Assembly (NCBI RefSeq): GCF_000757385.1
Contig: NZ_JRHH01000005.1
Location: 186,001 to 250,000, forward strand
Length of the DNA: 64,000 nucleotides
From: Flavobacterium aquatile LMG 4008 = ATCC 11947
GTDB taxonomy: Bacteria > Bacteroidota > Bacteroidia > Flavobacteriales > Flavobacteriaceae
Direction of reading: 5' to 3'
Position numbers and translations under genes: made by a program. The notes under the pieces are model-generated. The model was not told the origin of the DNA. It saw only the letters and a list, made by a program, of their open reading frames with translations, and did no database searches. The stretch's first letter is position 1. Each line of letters starts with the position of its first letter. Shown in pieces: positions 1 through 8,586 of this stretch.

Positions 1-1871
1 GAAGAGATAACAAAGTTCACAATGGCGAAGGATTCGATTATTATTCGGTATTCTCTCTTTGGGATACTTTTCGTGCGGCAAATCCACTTTATACTTTAAT
101 CGAAAAGAAACGTACTGCCGATTTTATAAATACGTTTCTAAAACAATACGAACAAGGCGGACGATTACCTGTTTGGGAATTAGCGTCCAATGAAACCGAT
201 TGTATGATTGGTTATCATTCGGTTTCGGTTATGGCAGATGCTATGGCAAAAGGAATTACTGGTTTCGATTACGAAAAAGCATTTGAAGCGGCCAAACATT
301 CGGCTATGTTAGATCATTTAGGATTGGATGCTTATAAAAAACAAGGTTTTATTTCGATGGACGACGAGCACGAAAGCGTTTCTAAAACGTTGGAATATGC
401 TTATGACGATTGGTGTATTGCCCAAATGGCCCAGATTTTAAATAAAACTGAAGACTTTAATTATTTCATGAAACGATCTCAAAGTTGGAAGAACATTTTC
501 GATTGGAATACCGGTTTTATGCGACCAAAGAAAAATGGCGGATGGGATAAACCATTTGACCCAAGAGAAATCAATAATAATTATACCGAAGGTAATTCGT
601 GGCAATATTCGTTTTTTGTGCCTCAAGATATTCCTGGAATGATTGATGCGTATGGTGGAAACGAAAAATTTGAAGCCAAACTTGATGAAATGTTCAACAG
701 TGAAAGCAAAACAACAGGAAGAGAACAAGCCGATGTAACTGGATTAATAGGGCAATATGCACATGGAAACGAACCAAGTCATCACATGGCGTATTTGTAC
801 AACTACATTGGAAAACCTGAGAAAACCGCCGAAAAAGTACATTACATTTTAAATAATTTTTACAAAAATTCACCAGATGGATTAATAGGAAACGAAGACT
901 GCGGACAAATGAGTGCGTGGTATGTTTTGAGTTCAATTGGTTTATATCAAGTGACTCCAGGACAAAAATATTTTAATACGGTTGAGCCAATTTTTAAAAA
1001 TAGTAGAATATTGTTAAATGAAAGTTCAATTAAAGTAATACCAAAATTTGAGAAAGGAGAATATTTTGTAGATTTTAATCTATTAAATCCAATTAAAGCT
1101 TTAGAACATAATGCTTTTGGTTATGATTACTTAATTGTACCTGTAATTCATGCAGAAAATAAATCTTTTAAAGATAAACTTACAATTTCATTAAGTAATA
1201 AAGATAATTTAGAGATGTATTATTATATAGAAGATTTGGCAGGTAATCGAACAGATCGTTTTCAAATGTATTTAAAACCTCTTACAATTTCTAATTCATC
1301 TAAAGTATTTGCTCTTACATTGCCTAAAAGATTAGTTGAGTCTAAACCAAATAGTTCTAGTCAAATGGTAAGTGCAACCTATTTCAAAAAACCAAACAAT
1401 TACACCATCAACATAAAATCTACTTACAATCCGCAATATCATGCTGGAGGAAAAGATGGTTTGTTAGACGGAATTAATGGATCCACGAACTGGAGAAAAG
1501 GCGATTGGCAAGGATATCAAAGTCAAGATTTTGAAGCCATTGTTGATTTGCAAAACCTAAAAGAAGTATCCAATTTTAGTGCAACGTTTCTACAAGACCA
1601 ACGTTCTTGGATATTAATGCCAACCAAAGTTGAATATTATAGTTCGACGGATAATATCAATTTCACATTAATAACTTCGGTTGCCAATGATGTTGATACC
1701 AGAAGAGACGAAAACATTATTAAAGATTTCAATTTCAAATCAGCAAAACCAATTAATGCAAGATACATAAAAGTGAAAGCTTACAATTTCGGCAGACTTC
1801 CAGAATGGCATATTGGCTATCATGACAAAGGCGAAGCATTTATTTTTATAGACGAAATAACAATAAAATAA
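1..1871 (+). CDS. GH92 family alpha-mannosidase-like glycosidase, C-terminal part (5' end outside window)
   Basis: The reading frame is already open at base 3 (SLWDTFRAANPLYTLI, then GGRLPVWELASNETDCM), so the start lies upstream of the window; the ATG at 204 is internal. GH92 motifs are clear: GNEPSHHMAYLYN, where the Glu is the expected catalytic acid of the family, and GNEDCGQMSAWYVLSS. GH92 enzymes are calcium-dependent exo-alpha-mannosidases acting on glycoprotein or yeast mannan. After the catalytic part there is no obvious copy of the usual GH92 C-terminal beta-sandwich motif; instead a chitobiase-C-like segment (PVIHAENKSFKDKL...) is followed by an F5/8-type carbohydrate-binding-like domain (DGINGSTNWRKGDWQGYQ). 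It is probably secreted or periplasmic, but the N-terminus is not visible. Family assignment is firm; linkage specificity cannot be read. Confidence 0.9.
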   Translation, partial: RDNKVHNGEGFDYYSVFSLWDTFRAANPLYTLIEKKRTADFINTFLKQYEQGGRLPVWELASNETDCMIGYHSVSVMADAMAKGITGFDYEKAFEAAKHSAMLDHLGLDAYKKQGFISMDDEHESVSKTLEYAYDDWCIAQMAQILNKTEDFNYFMKRSQSWKNIFDWNTGFMRPKKNGGWDKPFDPREINNNYTEGNSWQYSFFVPQDIPGMIDAYGGNEKFEAKLDEMFNSESKTTGREQADVTGLIGQYAHGNEPSHHMAYLYNYIGKPEKTAEKVHYILNNFYKNSPDGLIGNEDCGQMSAWYVLSSIGLYQVTPGQKYFNTVEPIFKNSRILLNESSIKVIPKFEKGEYFVDFNLLNPIKALEHNAFGYDYLIVPVIHAENKSFKDKLTISLSNKDNLEMYYYIEDLAGNRTDRFQMYLKPLTISNSSKVFALTLPKRLVESKPNSSSQMVSATYFKKPNNYTINIKSTYNPQYHAGGKDGLLDGINGSTNWRKGDWQGYQSQDFEAIVDLQNLKEVSNFSATFLQDQRSWILMPTKVEYYSSTDNINFTLITSVANDVDTRRDENIIKDFNFKSAKPINARYIKVKAYNFGRLPEWHIGYHDKGEAFIFIDEITIK

Positions 1872-1973
1872 ATTATTTAGATTTCTCAAATTTGTTTAAT
1901 CTGTGTTCAAATAAAATCCGCGAGAATCCGCGTTTTCACGAAGTGAATCCGTTTCATCCGCGTCTCAAAAATC
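1872..1973. repeat. Intergenic simple repeat with repeated tccgcg words
   Basis: The spacer between the GH92 gene and the nitrilase carries the word tccgcg three times (aaaatccgcg, gaatccgcg, catccgcg) plus an 'atctgtgtt' word that recurs at about 43603 upstream of rng. This looks like one of the short dispersed intergenic repeats of Flavobacteriaceae rather than a regulatory site. No hairpin with a T-run is obvious, so the GH92 gene has no clear terminator here. Confidence 0.5.
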
Positions 1974-2738
1974 ATGAAAATAGCCTTAATCCAAACCGAA
2001 TTATCATGGGAAAATCCCAATGAAAACAAAGCTTTACTTCAAGAAAAGATAAATGCTATTTCGCAATATGTCGATTTGATTGTTTTGCCCGAAATGTTTA
2101 CATCCGGATTTACAATGAATCCGAGAAATGTAGCACAAACCATGCAAGGCGATGCTATTTCTTGGCTAAAAGAAACTGCAAAAGATAAAAATTGTGCCAT
2201 CACAGGAAGTTTGGTAATCGAAGAAAATGGCAATTATTGCAATAGATTGGTTTTTGTTTTTCCTAATGGAGAAATTCAAACGTATGACAAACGACATCTG
2301 TTTACTTTAGCTGGAGAAGATAAAGTTTACACCGCTGGAAAAGATAAATTGATAGTCGATTATAAAGGATTCAAAATCTGTCCACTTATTTGCTACGATT
2401 TGCGTTTTCCTGTTTTTGCAAGAAATGTTGAAGATTATGATGTGTTGATTTATGTTGCCAATTGGCCAAAACCACGAGTAAATGCTTGGGATATTTTGCT
2501 AAAAGCACGTGCCGTAGAAAACATGAGCTACGTAATTGGTGTCAACAGAATAGGATTTGACGAAAATAATCACGAATATGTTGGTCATTCGCAAGCAGTT
2601 GATTTTCTTGGTAATTACATTCAAGAACCACAAGAAATAGAAGGTTTTTTCATAGTAGAATTAGATAAAAATGAACTAATAGAAACCAGAGAAAAACTAA
2701 ATTTTCTGACTGACAGAGATGAGTTTCAAATAAAATAA
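1974..2738 (+). CDS. Omega-amidase / nitrilase-superfamily amidohydrolase (YafV-like)
   Basis: A 254-residue carbon-nitrogen hydrolase with the full catalytic triad: Glu40 (VLPEMFTSGF), Lys106 (YDKRHLF) and Cys140 (LICYDLRFP). The signature words LPEMFTSGF, YDKRHLF, CYDLRFP and YVANWP closely match the YafV/Nit2 omega-amidase group, which hydrolyses 2-oxoglutaramate and 2-oxosuccinamate and so repairs the products of glutamine or asparagine transamination, or acts in methionine salvage. Length is normal for the family and there is no signal peptide, so it is cytoplasmic. It stands alone between the GH92 gene and a convergent lipoprotein gene. The exact substrate is inferred from family resemblance. 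Confidence 0.88.
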   Translation: MKIALIQTELSWENPNENKALLQEKINAISQYVDLIVLPEMFTSGFTMNPRNVAQTMQGDAISWLKETAKDKNCAITGSLVIEENGNYCNRLVFVFPNGEIQTYDKRHLFTLAGEDKVYTAGKDKLIVDYKGFKICPLICYDLRFPVFARNVEDYDVLIYVANWPKPRVNAWDILLKARAVENMSYVIGVNRIGFDENNHEYVGHSQAVDFLGNYIQEPQEIEGFFIVELDKNELIETREKLNFLTDRDEFQIK

Positions 2739-2777
2739 AACATTCGATACCTCGTAATTCGTAATTCGTACTTTTTA

Positions 2778-4385
2778 TTATTTCCCAACATTAAACGGTT
2801 GCTCGACATCCCAATTTTCATTGACTCGTACACCTTCTGGAAAGTAAATAACTTCTTCACTTTGCCGTTGGTCTAAATAACTTCCTGGTGTCCATAATCC
2901 GTCGTTATTGGTGTCGTAAATTGCTCTTATCGTAAAAACATTTGCTTCTAGTAGATTGAACTCAACTGTGTTTCCTTTAGAATTATCAGTTCTAATTTCA
3001 GATGCTAAGACTTTTCCGTCTTTGTCGGTAAGTTCAATAATTACAGGATAGCGTTTTACATTTTCAAGAATAACTCTTAAATTCCCATAATTTGAGGTAT
3101 TTCGTGTGTCAAGTCTATAATTTAATGTATCGTTTTGTTTATCATAGAAATCAGTTAAAGCTCCGGGTAAAAGCTGAATTGAATATTTTTCTAACGGTTG
3201 TTTTTCGAAATCAAATACTATTTGCTGATTAAAATCATCATAAGATGTTGTAAATGAAACTAATGTGGAATCTTTTCTAATGAGTTTTATTTTAGAATTA
3301 TCAATCTTTTCAATCGGAATTGTCGTATTAATTTTGAATTTTTCTCTAAAAGGTAAATTTCCACTCTTCTCAGCCGAAAAACTTAACGTGTCTTTTTTCT
3401 GATCTTTTAATTTTAAAACAAAACTTTGATTGAATTTATCTTTAGATACCGCAACAGTAATAGAATCATTTTTCATTGGTTTGAACCAAATTTGTAAGGA
3501 ATCTTTCTTTGGAAGTTTAGAAATTTTAAATGGAAGTACTTCCTCTCCTTTTTTTAATTCAAATTTTACGTCTTTAGGAATTCCTTCATAACCTATTACG
3601 GCTCTATTTCCTGATGCTAAGCTAGGTTTGAAAGCTTTAAATGCGATAATTTCTTTAAAAAGATTTATTTCAAAAATTGTATCGTTTGGCAAAGTAATAA
3701 AGTCTTTTTTGAACCCAATTTTATCTGTTTTTGGATCAAATTTATTGTTGTTATTTTTATCTTGAATAGCAACTAATCGGTATTTTCCTTGTTTTAAATT
3801 TTCTAATTTAACTAGTTTCAAACTGTCGAGAGAATTGGTAATGTATCTTGGAGTTTCTTTGTAAATTGTTGAATCTGTGTATTTTTCATTCACCTCATAC
3901 AACATAAATGATACAAAATTTGGAGATTTTTGCTCAATCGCATCTTTAAAAGTAGCACTCAAAGCCAGTGAATCAATATAAGTTCCAGTAGAAAAAACAT
4001 ATTTAAATTGTGGTAAAATATTACCTTCATTATTGTCTTGAATGCTTTGACCAAAATTTAAACTGTAAGTTGTATTTTTCTGCAATGTATCTTTAAATTT
4101 TACAATTATGAATTTACTCGCATTGTAAGGCAAAACTTCTGGAGCTTTTGACATTGGAGGCGAAACAATTAGCTGCTTTCCAACGTTTTTAAGTTTTACA
4201 TATTCGTCAAAATAAAGTTTTATTTCGGTTCCTTTAAAGTTTACTGTTCCGTTTTCGGGTGAACTAAATCGTAATTCTGGTGCCAAAGTATCTTTTGCTC
4301 CGCCAGTGATTGTGCCTCTTTTTGCACAGCCAATAGTAGCAATTGCCAGTAAAATAAGACAGTATTTTGAAAAACGCTTCAACAT
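2778..4385 (-). CDS. Ig-like (Big_5) domain lipoprotein
   Basis: 535 residues. The N-terminus is a lipoprotein signal peptide with lipobox TIG-Cys20. An SbsA-type Ig-like (Big_5) domain follows (LRFSSPENGTVNFKGTEIKL, LNFGQSIQDNNEGN), then several beta-rich segments without catalytic motifs. This architecture is a conserved cell-envelope lipoprotein of Bacteroidota, often with Asp-rich turns such as DKNNNNKFDPKTDKIG (residues about 205-222) and DTNNDGLWTPG near the C-terminus, which resemble calcium-binding or prealbumin-like loops. No function is established from sequence. It is convergent with the nitrilase gene and followed on the same strand by nothing obvious. Its 82-bp upstream gap separates it from comF. 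Confidence 0.75.
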   Translation of the reverse strand: MLKRFSKYCLILLAIATIGCAKRGTITGGAKDTLAPELRFSSPENGTVNFKGTEIKLYFDEYVKLKNVGKQLIVSPPMSKAPEVLPYNASKFIIVKFKDTLQKNTTYSLNFGQSIQDNNEGNILPQFKYVFSTGTYIDSLALSATFKDAIEQKSPNFVSFMLYEVNEKYTDSTIYKETPRYITNSLDSLKLVKLENLKQGKYRLVAIQDKNNNNKFDPKTDKIGFKKDFITLPNDTIFEINLFKEIIAFKAFKPSLASGNRAVIGYEGIPKDVKFELKKGEEVLPFKISKLPKKDSLQIWFKPMKNDSITVAVSKDKFNQSFVLKLKDQKKDTLSFSAEKSGNLPFREKFKINTTIPIEKIDNSKIKLIRKDSTLVSFTTSYDDFNQQIVFDFEKQPLEKYSIQLLPGALTDFYDKQNDTLNYRLDTRNTSNYGNLRVILENVKRYPVIIELTDKDGKVLASEIRTDNSKGNTVEFNLLEANVFTIRAIYDTNNDGLWTPGSYLDQRQSEEVIYFPEGVRVNENWDVEQPFNVGK

Positions 4386-4467
4386 TAATATAGATTTTAA
4401 CTACCGCAAAATAACAATTATATTTAGTGTAAACGAAATCTTTTTATTTATAATTAACTAAAAAACG

Positions 4468-5148
4468 TTACTGTGTCATTGCCATACAAACAATACTGAT
4501 TTTGGCACCAGGAATTTTTAGCAATTCTCTACTACAAGCCTCGAGTGTTGAGCCAGTTGTAATCACATCATCAATCAATAAAAAATTTTTGTTATGATGA
4601 TTTTCATCAAATTTTACTCCAAAAACACTCTCAATAACAGTACTTCTGCCAAGAATTGATTTTGTAGTTTGCGTTTTTGAATATACATTTCTAATTAAAA
4701 TAGAATCATTATATTTAACGTTTAAAGTTTGAGATAACGATTCTCCAAATGTAGTAACCTGGTTATAACCTCTTTCTTTTAATCGTTTTTCGTGAAGTGG
4801 AACTGGAATTATGAAATCTACGTTACTAATTTCAATACATTTTTTGAGTTCTTCTGCATACCAATATCCAATTGCTGATCCAATTTCTTGATGGCCTTTG
4901 TATTTTAATTTATGAATCATCTCTTGAACAATTCCTTTTTTGTGAAAATAGAAGAATGCTGAAGCAAATTCAATCGGAATTCGACCGTAAAACTTGCTGT
5001 AAGCCTCATTATTTTTTATCTTATAATGATTGGTAAGCGGAATTTCATGTCGGCATTCGGTACAAATTACATATTCATTTTTTAATAAAAACGAATTACA
5101 ACCTGCACAAGATTTTGGAAAAAATAAATTTAGTAGACTTTGAAACAT
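4468..5148 (-). CDS. comF: ComF family phosphoribosyltransferase-like protein
   Basis: An N-terminal zinc-ribbon (Cys-x2-Cys ... Cys-x2-Cys; PKSCAGC and ICTEC) is followed by a PRPP-binding motif (LLIDDVITTGST) typical of the type I phosphoribosyltransferase fold. ComF is needed for uptake or handling of transforming DNA in naturally competent bacteria, and acts in the cytoplasm near PriA; in other bacteria its role is unclear. I choose the ATG at 5148 (MFQSLLNLFFPKSCAGC) because it gives the usual N-terminus; an ATG 18 bases upstream is possible. 226 residues, normal length. It is divergent from glyS across a 230-bp spacer. Confidence 0.85.
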   Translation of the reverse strand: MFQSLLNLFFPKSCAGCNSFLLKNEYVICTECRHEIPLTNHYKIKNNEAYSKFYGRIPIEFASAFFYFHKKGIVQEMIHKLKYKGHQEIGSAIGYWYAEELKKCIEISNVDFIIPVPLHEKRLKERGYNQVTTFGESLSQTLNVKYNDSILIRNVYSKTQTTKSILGRSTVIESVFGVKFDENHHNKNFLLIDDVITTGSTLEACSRELLKIPGAKISIVCMAMTQ

Positions 5149-5366
5149 ATGTAGGGATTTCAACAAAATGGACTTATAAATCTATATTTTATTGGTACTA
5201 CAATTTTGTAGAATGTTTACGACAAAGATTCTTTTAACAAGCATAATACTCGATGAAGTGCTTGATTTTTATAAATTTATGATTTTTATAATTTTCAACT
5301 ATCGCTTTAATTGACATAAAACAAAAAAATGTTTCATTCAAAAAATGTTAATTGGCACAGTTTTTA
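5149..5366. other. comF-glyS divergent spacer with a small palindrome
   Basis: The spacer contains an inverted repeat CTACAA-tt-TTGTAG at 5198-5211. No open frame or RNA gene was recognised. The palindrome could be an operator for either divergent gene, but nothing supports a specific regulator. Confidence 0.3.
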
Positions 5367-5374
5367 TATTTTTG
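5367..5374 (+). promoter_or_regulatory. -7 box of glyS (TATTTTTG)
   Basis: An exact match to the Bacteroidota -7 consensus TAnnTTTG ends 7 bases before the glyS ATG at 5382, which predicts a leaderless or nearly leaderless mRNA. No clear TTTG -33 element at the usual 17-23 base spacing. Confidence 0.6.
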
Positions 5375-5381
5375 CATCATT

Positions 5382-6926
5382 ATGGCAAAACAAGAAGATA
5401 ATTTTAAGAATGTAATTTCGCATGCAAAAGAATACGGATTTATTTTTCCGTCTAGTGAAATTTACGATGGTTTAAGTGCGGTTTACGATTACGCACAAAA
5501 TGGAGTAGAATTAAAGAAAAACATTCGCGAATATTGGTGGAAATCAATGGTTCAGATGAACGACAATATTGTTGGGCTCGATGCCGCAATTTTAATGCAT
5601 CCAACAACTTGGAAAGCTTCGGGTCACGTTGATGCCTTTAATGACCCATTAATTGATAATAAAGATTCTAAAAAAAGATATAGAGCTGATGTTTTGGTAG
5701 AAGATTATGCCGAAAAATTGAATCTGAAAGCCAAAAAAGAAATTGAAAAAGCGAGTGTTCGTTTTGGAGATGCTTTCAATGAGCAAGAATTTATCACCAC
5801 CAACACTAGAGTTGTAGAATATTTAGCCAAAGAGAAAGAAATTAGAGAGCGTTTAGGTCGTTCTTTAGGAAATGGAGATTTGGCCGACGTGAAAGCGTTA
5901 ATTGAAGAATTAGAAATTGCCGATCCTGAAACTGGTTCTAGAAATTGGACCGATGTGAAGCAATTTAATCTAATGTTCGGAACAAAATTGGGTGCTTCTG
6001 CAGAAAGTGCGATGGATTTATACCTTCGTCCAGAAACGGCTCAAGGAATCTTTGTGAATTTCTTGAATGTTCAAAAATCGGGTAGGATGAAAATTCCGTT
6101 TGGAATTGCTCAAACTGGTAAAGCCTTTAGAAATGAGATTGTTGCACGACAGTTTATTTTCCGTATGCGTGAATTTGAACAAATGGAAATGCAATTTTTT
6201 GTAAAACCAGGTGATGAAATGAGATGGTACGAACATTGGAAAACCACTCGTTTAAACTGGCATTTATCACTTGGTTTAGGAAAAGAAAATTACCGTTTTC
6301 ATGATCATGATAAATTAGCTCATTATGCTAATGCTGCAGCAGATATCGAATTTAATTTTCCATTCGGATTTAAAGAATTGGAAGGAATTCACTCGCGAAC
6401 GGATTTCGATTTAAAAGCACACGAACAATTTTCTGGTAAAAAATTACAGTATTTTGATACCGATGAAAATAAAAATTATGTTCCATACGTAGTAGAAACA
6501 TCTGTTGGATTAGACCGAATGTTTTTAGCCGTTTTTGCTACTTCATTAAAAGAAGAAACGCTTGAAGATGGCTCTACACGAACAGTTTTAAGTTTACCAT
6601 CAGTTTTAGCTCCAACTAAAGCGGCAGTTTTACCATTAGTTAAAAAAGATGGATTGCCAGATGTTGCTCATAAAATAATTGAAGATTTAAAGTGGGATTT
6701 CAACGTTGCTTACGACGAAAAAGATGCTGTAGGAAGACGTTACCGTCGTCAAGATGCGCTTGGAACGCCATTTTGTATAACGGTTGACCATCAAACGCTA
6801 GAAGACGAAACAGTAACCATTCGTCATAGAGATACAATGAAACAAGATCGAGTGAAAATTTCTGAATTACGCTCAATCATCAACGAAGAAGTTTCAATGA
6901 GAAATTGGTTGATGAAAACAATCTAG
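5382..6926 (+). CDS. glyS: Glycyl-tRNA synthetase (class II, homodimeric)
   Basis: 514 residues. Class II aminoacyl-tRNA synthetase core with the GlyRS motif LRPETAQGIFVNFLNV, motif 2 around FRNEIVARQFIFRMREFEQMEMQ, motif 3 SVGLDRMFLAVF and a C-terminal anticodon-binding domain (VLPLVKKDG ... YRRQDALGTPFC). Charges tRNA-Gly in the cytoplasm. This is the eukaryote/archaea-like alpha2 type, usual in Bacteroidota; the symbol glyQS is also used. I choose ATG 5382 (MAKQEDNFKN) over an upstream in-frame codon at 5352, which would lie before the -7 box. Ends at a strong bidirectional terminator shared with the convergent beta-barrel gene. Confidence 0.96.
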   Translation: MAKQEDNFKNVISHAKEYGFIFPSSEIYDGLSAVYDYAQNGVELKKNIREYWWKSMVQMNDNIVGLDAAILMHPTTWKASGHVDAFNDPLIDNKDSKKRYRADVLVEDYAEKLNLKAKKEIEKASVRFGDAFNEQEFITTNTRVVEYLAKEKEIRERLGRSLGNGDLADVKALIEELEIADPETGSRNWTDVKQFNLMFGTKLGASAESAMDLYLRPETAQGIFVNFLNVQKSGRMKIPFGIAQTGKAFRNEIVARQFIFRMREFEQMEMQFFVKPGDEMRWYEHWKTTRLNWHLSLGLGKENYRFHDHDKLAHYANAAADIEFNFPFGFKELEGIHSRTDFDLKAHEQFSGKKLQYFDTDENKNYVPYVVETSVGLDRMFLAVFATSLKEETLEDGSTRTVLSLPSVLAPTKAAVLPLVKKDGLPDVAHKIIEDLKWDFNVAYDEKDAVGRRYRRQDALGTPFCITVDHQTLEDETVTIRHRDTMKQDRVKISELRSIINEEVSMRNWLMKTI

Positions 6927-6942
6927 TAGTTTTAAAACATAA

Positions 6943-6983
6943 AAAAATCCCATTTTGAAATAAGTCAAAATGGGATTTTCCTT
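6943..6983. terminator. Bidirectional terminator between glyS and the beta-barrel gene
   Basis: Perfect long hairpin AAAATCCCATTTTGA / TCAAAATGGGATTTT with a short loop and flanking A and T runs, so it can end transcription from both sides. Confidence 0.85.
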
Positions 6984-6994
6984 TTACAATTATA

Positions 6995-7534
6995 TTAAAA
7001 GCGGTATCCAACCGTTATTCCTGCTCTTCCTATTAATTCGTAATCTCTGTCGTCATATTGATTATTAAATAAATTTCGACCAACACCAGCATTTATTTCC
7101 AATAACAAACCTTTTTTAGTTACCCATTTTCCACCAAGACCTATTCCCAAAGCAAAATCGGTCAACGTTTTTTGTTCGTAATTATAATCTGAAGCAGTTT
7201 CTTCATAAATGAAATCATCAACGTTATTTAACATACCAAAAGCTTCTCCAAAAAATCCTGCGGCAGTTTTTTTGCCAAAATAATAACGGTAATAACCAGT
7301 TGCAGTATAATTGATATCCCAATTTTCATTGTCAAAAGGAACACCAAGTGAAATTCCTACAGCAGATTCTTCGTTTAAAATTCGTTCATAAGAAACATCA
7401 AAACTTCCTAAAATTAAATAAAGCGCGTTTACTTTAAGTTCATTTTTATTAACAATTGGAGTTGGTTCATTATTTTGACTAAATCCGTTTGTGCAAAATA
7501 AGGATACCACTAAAAGAGTAATTATTTTTTTCAT
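6995..7534 (-). CDS. Outer-membrane beta-barrel protein, DUF3575-like
   Basis: 179 residues from the ATG at 7534, which gives a clean Sec signal peptide (MKKIITLLVVSLFCTNGFSQ, cut after FSQ). An upstream in-frame ATG at 7636 would add a non-signal extension and overlap the ArsR gene, so it is rejected. The mature part resembles DUF3575: LKVNALYLILGSFDVSYERIL at the front, alternating hydrophobic strands, and a C-terminal strand ending in aromatic Phe (GITVGYRF), the outer-membrane beta-barrel signature. Function unknown. It lies 64 bp downstream of the ArsR gene on the same strand and may be co-transcribed with it. Confidence 0.75.
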   Translation of the reverse strand: MKKIITLLVVSLFCTNGFSQNNEPTPIVNKNELKVNALYLILGSFDVSYERILNEESAVGISLGVPFDNENWDINYTATGYYRYYFGKKTAAGFFGEAFGMLNNVDDFIYEETASDYNYEQKTLTDFALGIGLGGKWVTKKGLLLEINAGVGRNLFNNQYDDRDYELIGRAGITVGYRF

Positions 7535-7598
7535 TGTTTTTTTGGGTAAATCTAATTGTTTTTTTAGTTCTGAATATAATATTAACAACAAATTAAAT

Positions 7599-7916
7599 TT
7601 AATCTTCTTTAGGTAAATTAATTTCGGATAAAACAAAATCTTTTACTTTCTCCCAAGTTTTTATATTTAGCGAATAGTAGATGTTATTTCCTTTATTTTT
7701 TCCTTTAATAAGTTTCACTCTTTTCAGCTCAGATAAGTGTTTTGATACTGTAGATTGTGCCAAAGGCAATACTTCAATAATATCACCACATGCTGATGAT
7801 GGAGAATCCATTAAAAACTGGATAATTTTTAGCCTGGCTGGATTTCCTAACGCTTTCAAAATATCTGACATTTCATTGATTTTAAAGGAGAAACCAAATG
7901 TTTTTGTAATTCCCAT
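7599..7916 (-). CDS. ArsR-family winged-helix transcriptional regulator
   Basis: 105 residues with the ArsR HTH core: ALGNPARLKIIQFL, then LPLAQSTVSKHLSELKRVKLI (recognition helix) and a wing KGKNKGNNIYYSL. A single Cys (SACGDII) is present, but not the classic ELCVCDL metal-binding motif, so metal sensing is not supported. The start MGITKTFGF...MSDILKALGNP is typical of flavobacterial members of the family, so the longer start is preferred over the internal Met at 7871. It probably regulates itself and possibly the downstream beta-barrel gene. Opposite strand to the LytTR gene, separated from it by 670 bp. Confidence 0.85.
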   Translation of the reverse strand: MGITKTFGFSFKINEMSDILKALGNPARLKIIQFLMDSPSSACGDIIEVLPLAQSTVSKHLSELKRVKLIKGKNKGNNIYYSLNIKTWEKVKDFVLSEINLPKED

Positions 7917-8586
7917 ATCGCTATATATAATATTATTTTTTTATTATGCCATTCACTGTAAATCTGATGTATTTCTTTAAATCGTAAAGATAAATAGGTT
8001 GGTTTTGAATGAATTTAATTTTGAATACTTTTATAAAAAGTAATACGATTCAAATTTATAAAACATAATTTAAACAATGACTTAGTTTTGGCAAAAAAAT
8101 TTGATAAATTAAAAATACATAAAAACTCTTTAAAGTCCCATATTATCTAGTATATTGACAATTAATACTATTTTACATATCGAAATATTACCATATTTAT
8201 AATTATGCTATAAATGACTCTAAATTATGGCCTTTTTTTAAGCTTTTTCATATTTATTTTTCATAAAGTTCTATTACAATCCTGAATTTTTAAAATAAGA
8301 AAAATTTGAATTATCAAATAGAAAAAATTTCGCACTTTTAAGTAAGAAAAAACTTATATAAAAGTGTTTTTAATCGGCTATTTTTTCCGTTCAACTAAAA
8401 ATCATTCAAAACTATAGTAATCACCTTGTACTACTTTCAAAATAAAAAGCAAAACACTTAATTTAGTAACGTTTTAAAAGCATTATTTTCTAATGTTTTT
8501 TTTAAATAAATTAGCCCCAAGCTACTTTAAATTAACTGGAGATTTTTTTCTCAAAAACTGATGCTTTACCCCGAAAAGTAAGGCAA
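7917..8586. other. 670-bp gene-free AT-rich region with one terminator-like hairpin
   Basis: No convincing coding frame on either strand and no tRNA-like fold. The base composition is more AT-rich than the neighbours. The only strong structure is an imperfect 14-bp hairpin with an A6 loop at 8333-8366 (CACTTTTAAGTAAG against CTTATATAAAAGTG), followed by a short T-run. The space presumably carries the divergent promoters for the ArsR and LytTR genes; a TATCTTTA box reading towards arsR at 7985-7992 is a near match to TAnnTTTG. Confidence 0.5.
8333..8366. terminator. Orphan terminator-like hairpin in gene-free region
   Basis: Imperfect 14-bp stem (12 matching pairs) with a six-A loop, followed on the plus strand by TTTTT. 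No gene reads into it from the plus strand, so it could end a small RNA, or just be a chance structure in AT-rich DNA. Confidence 0.3.
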
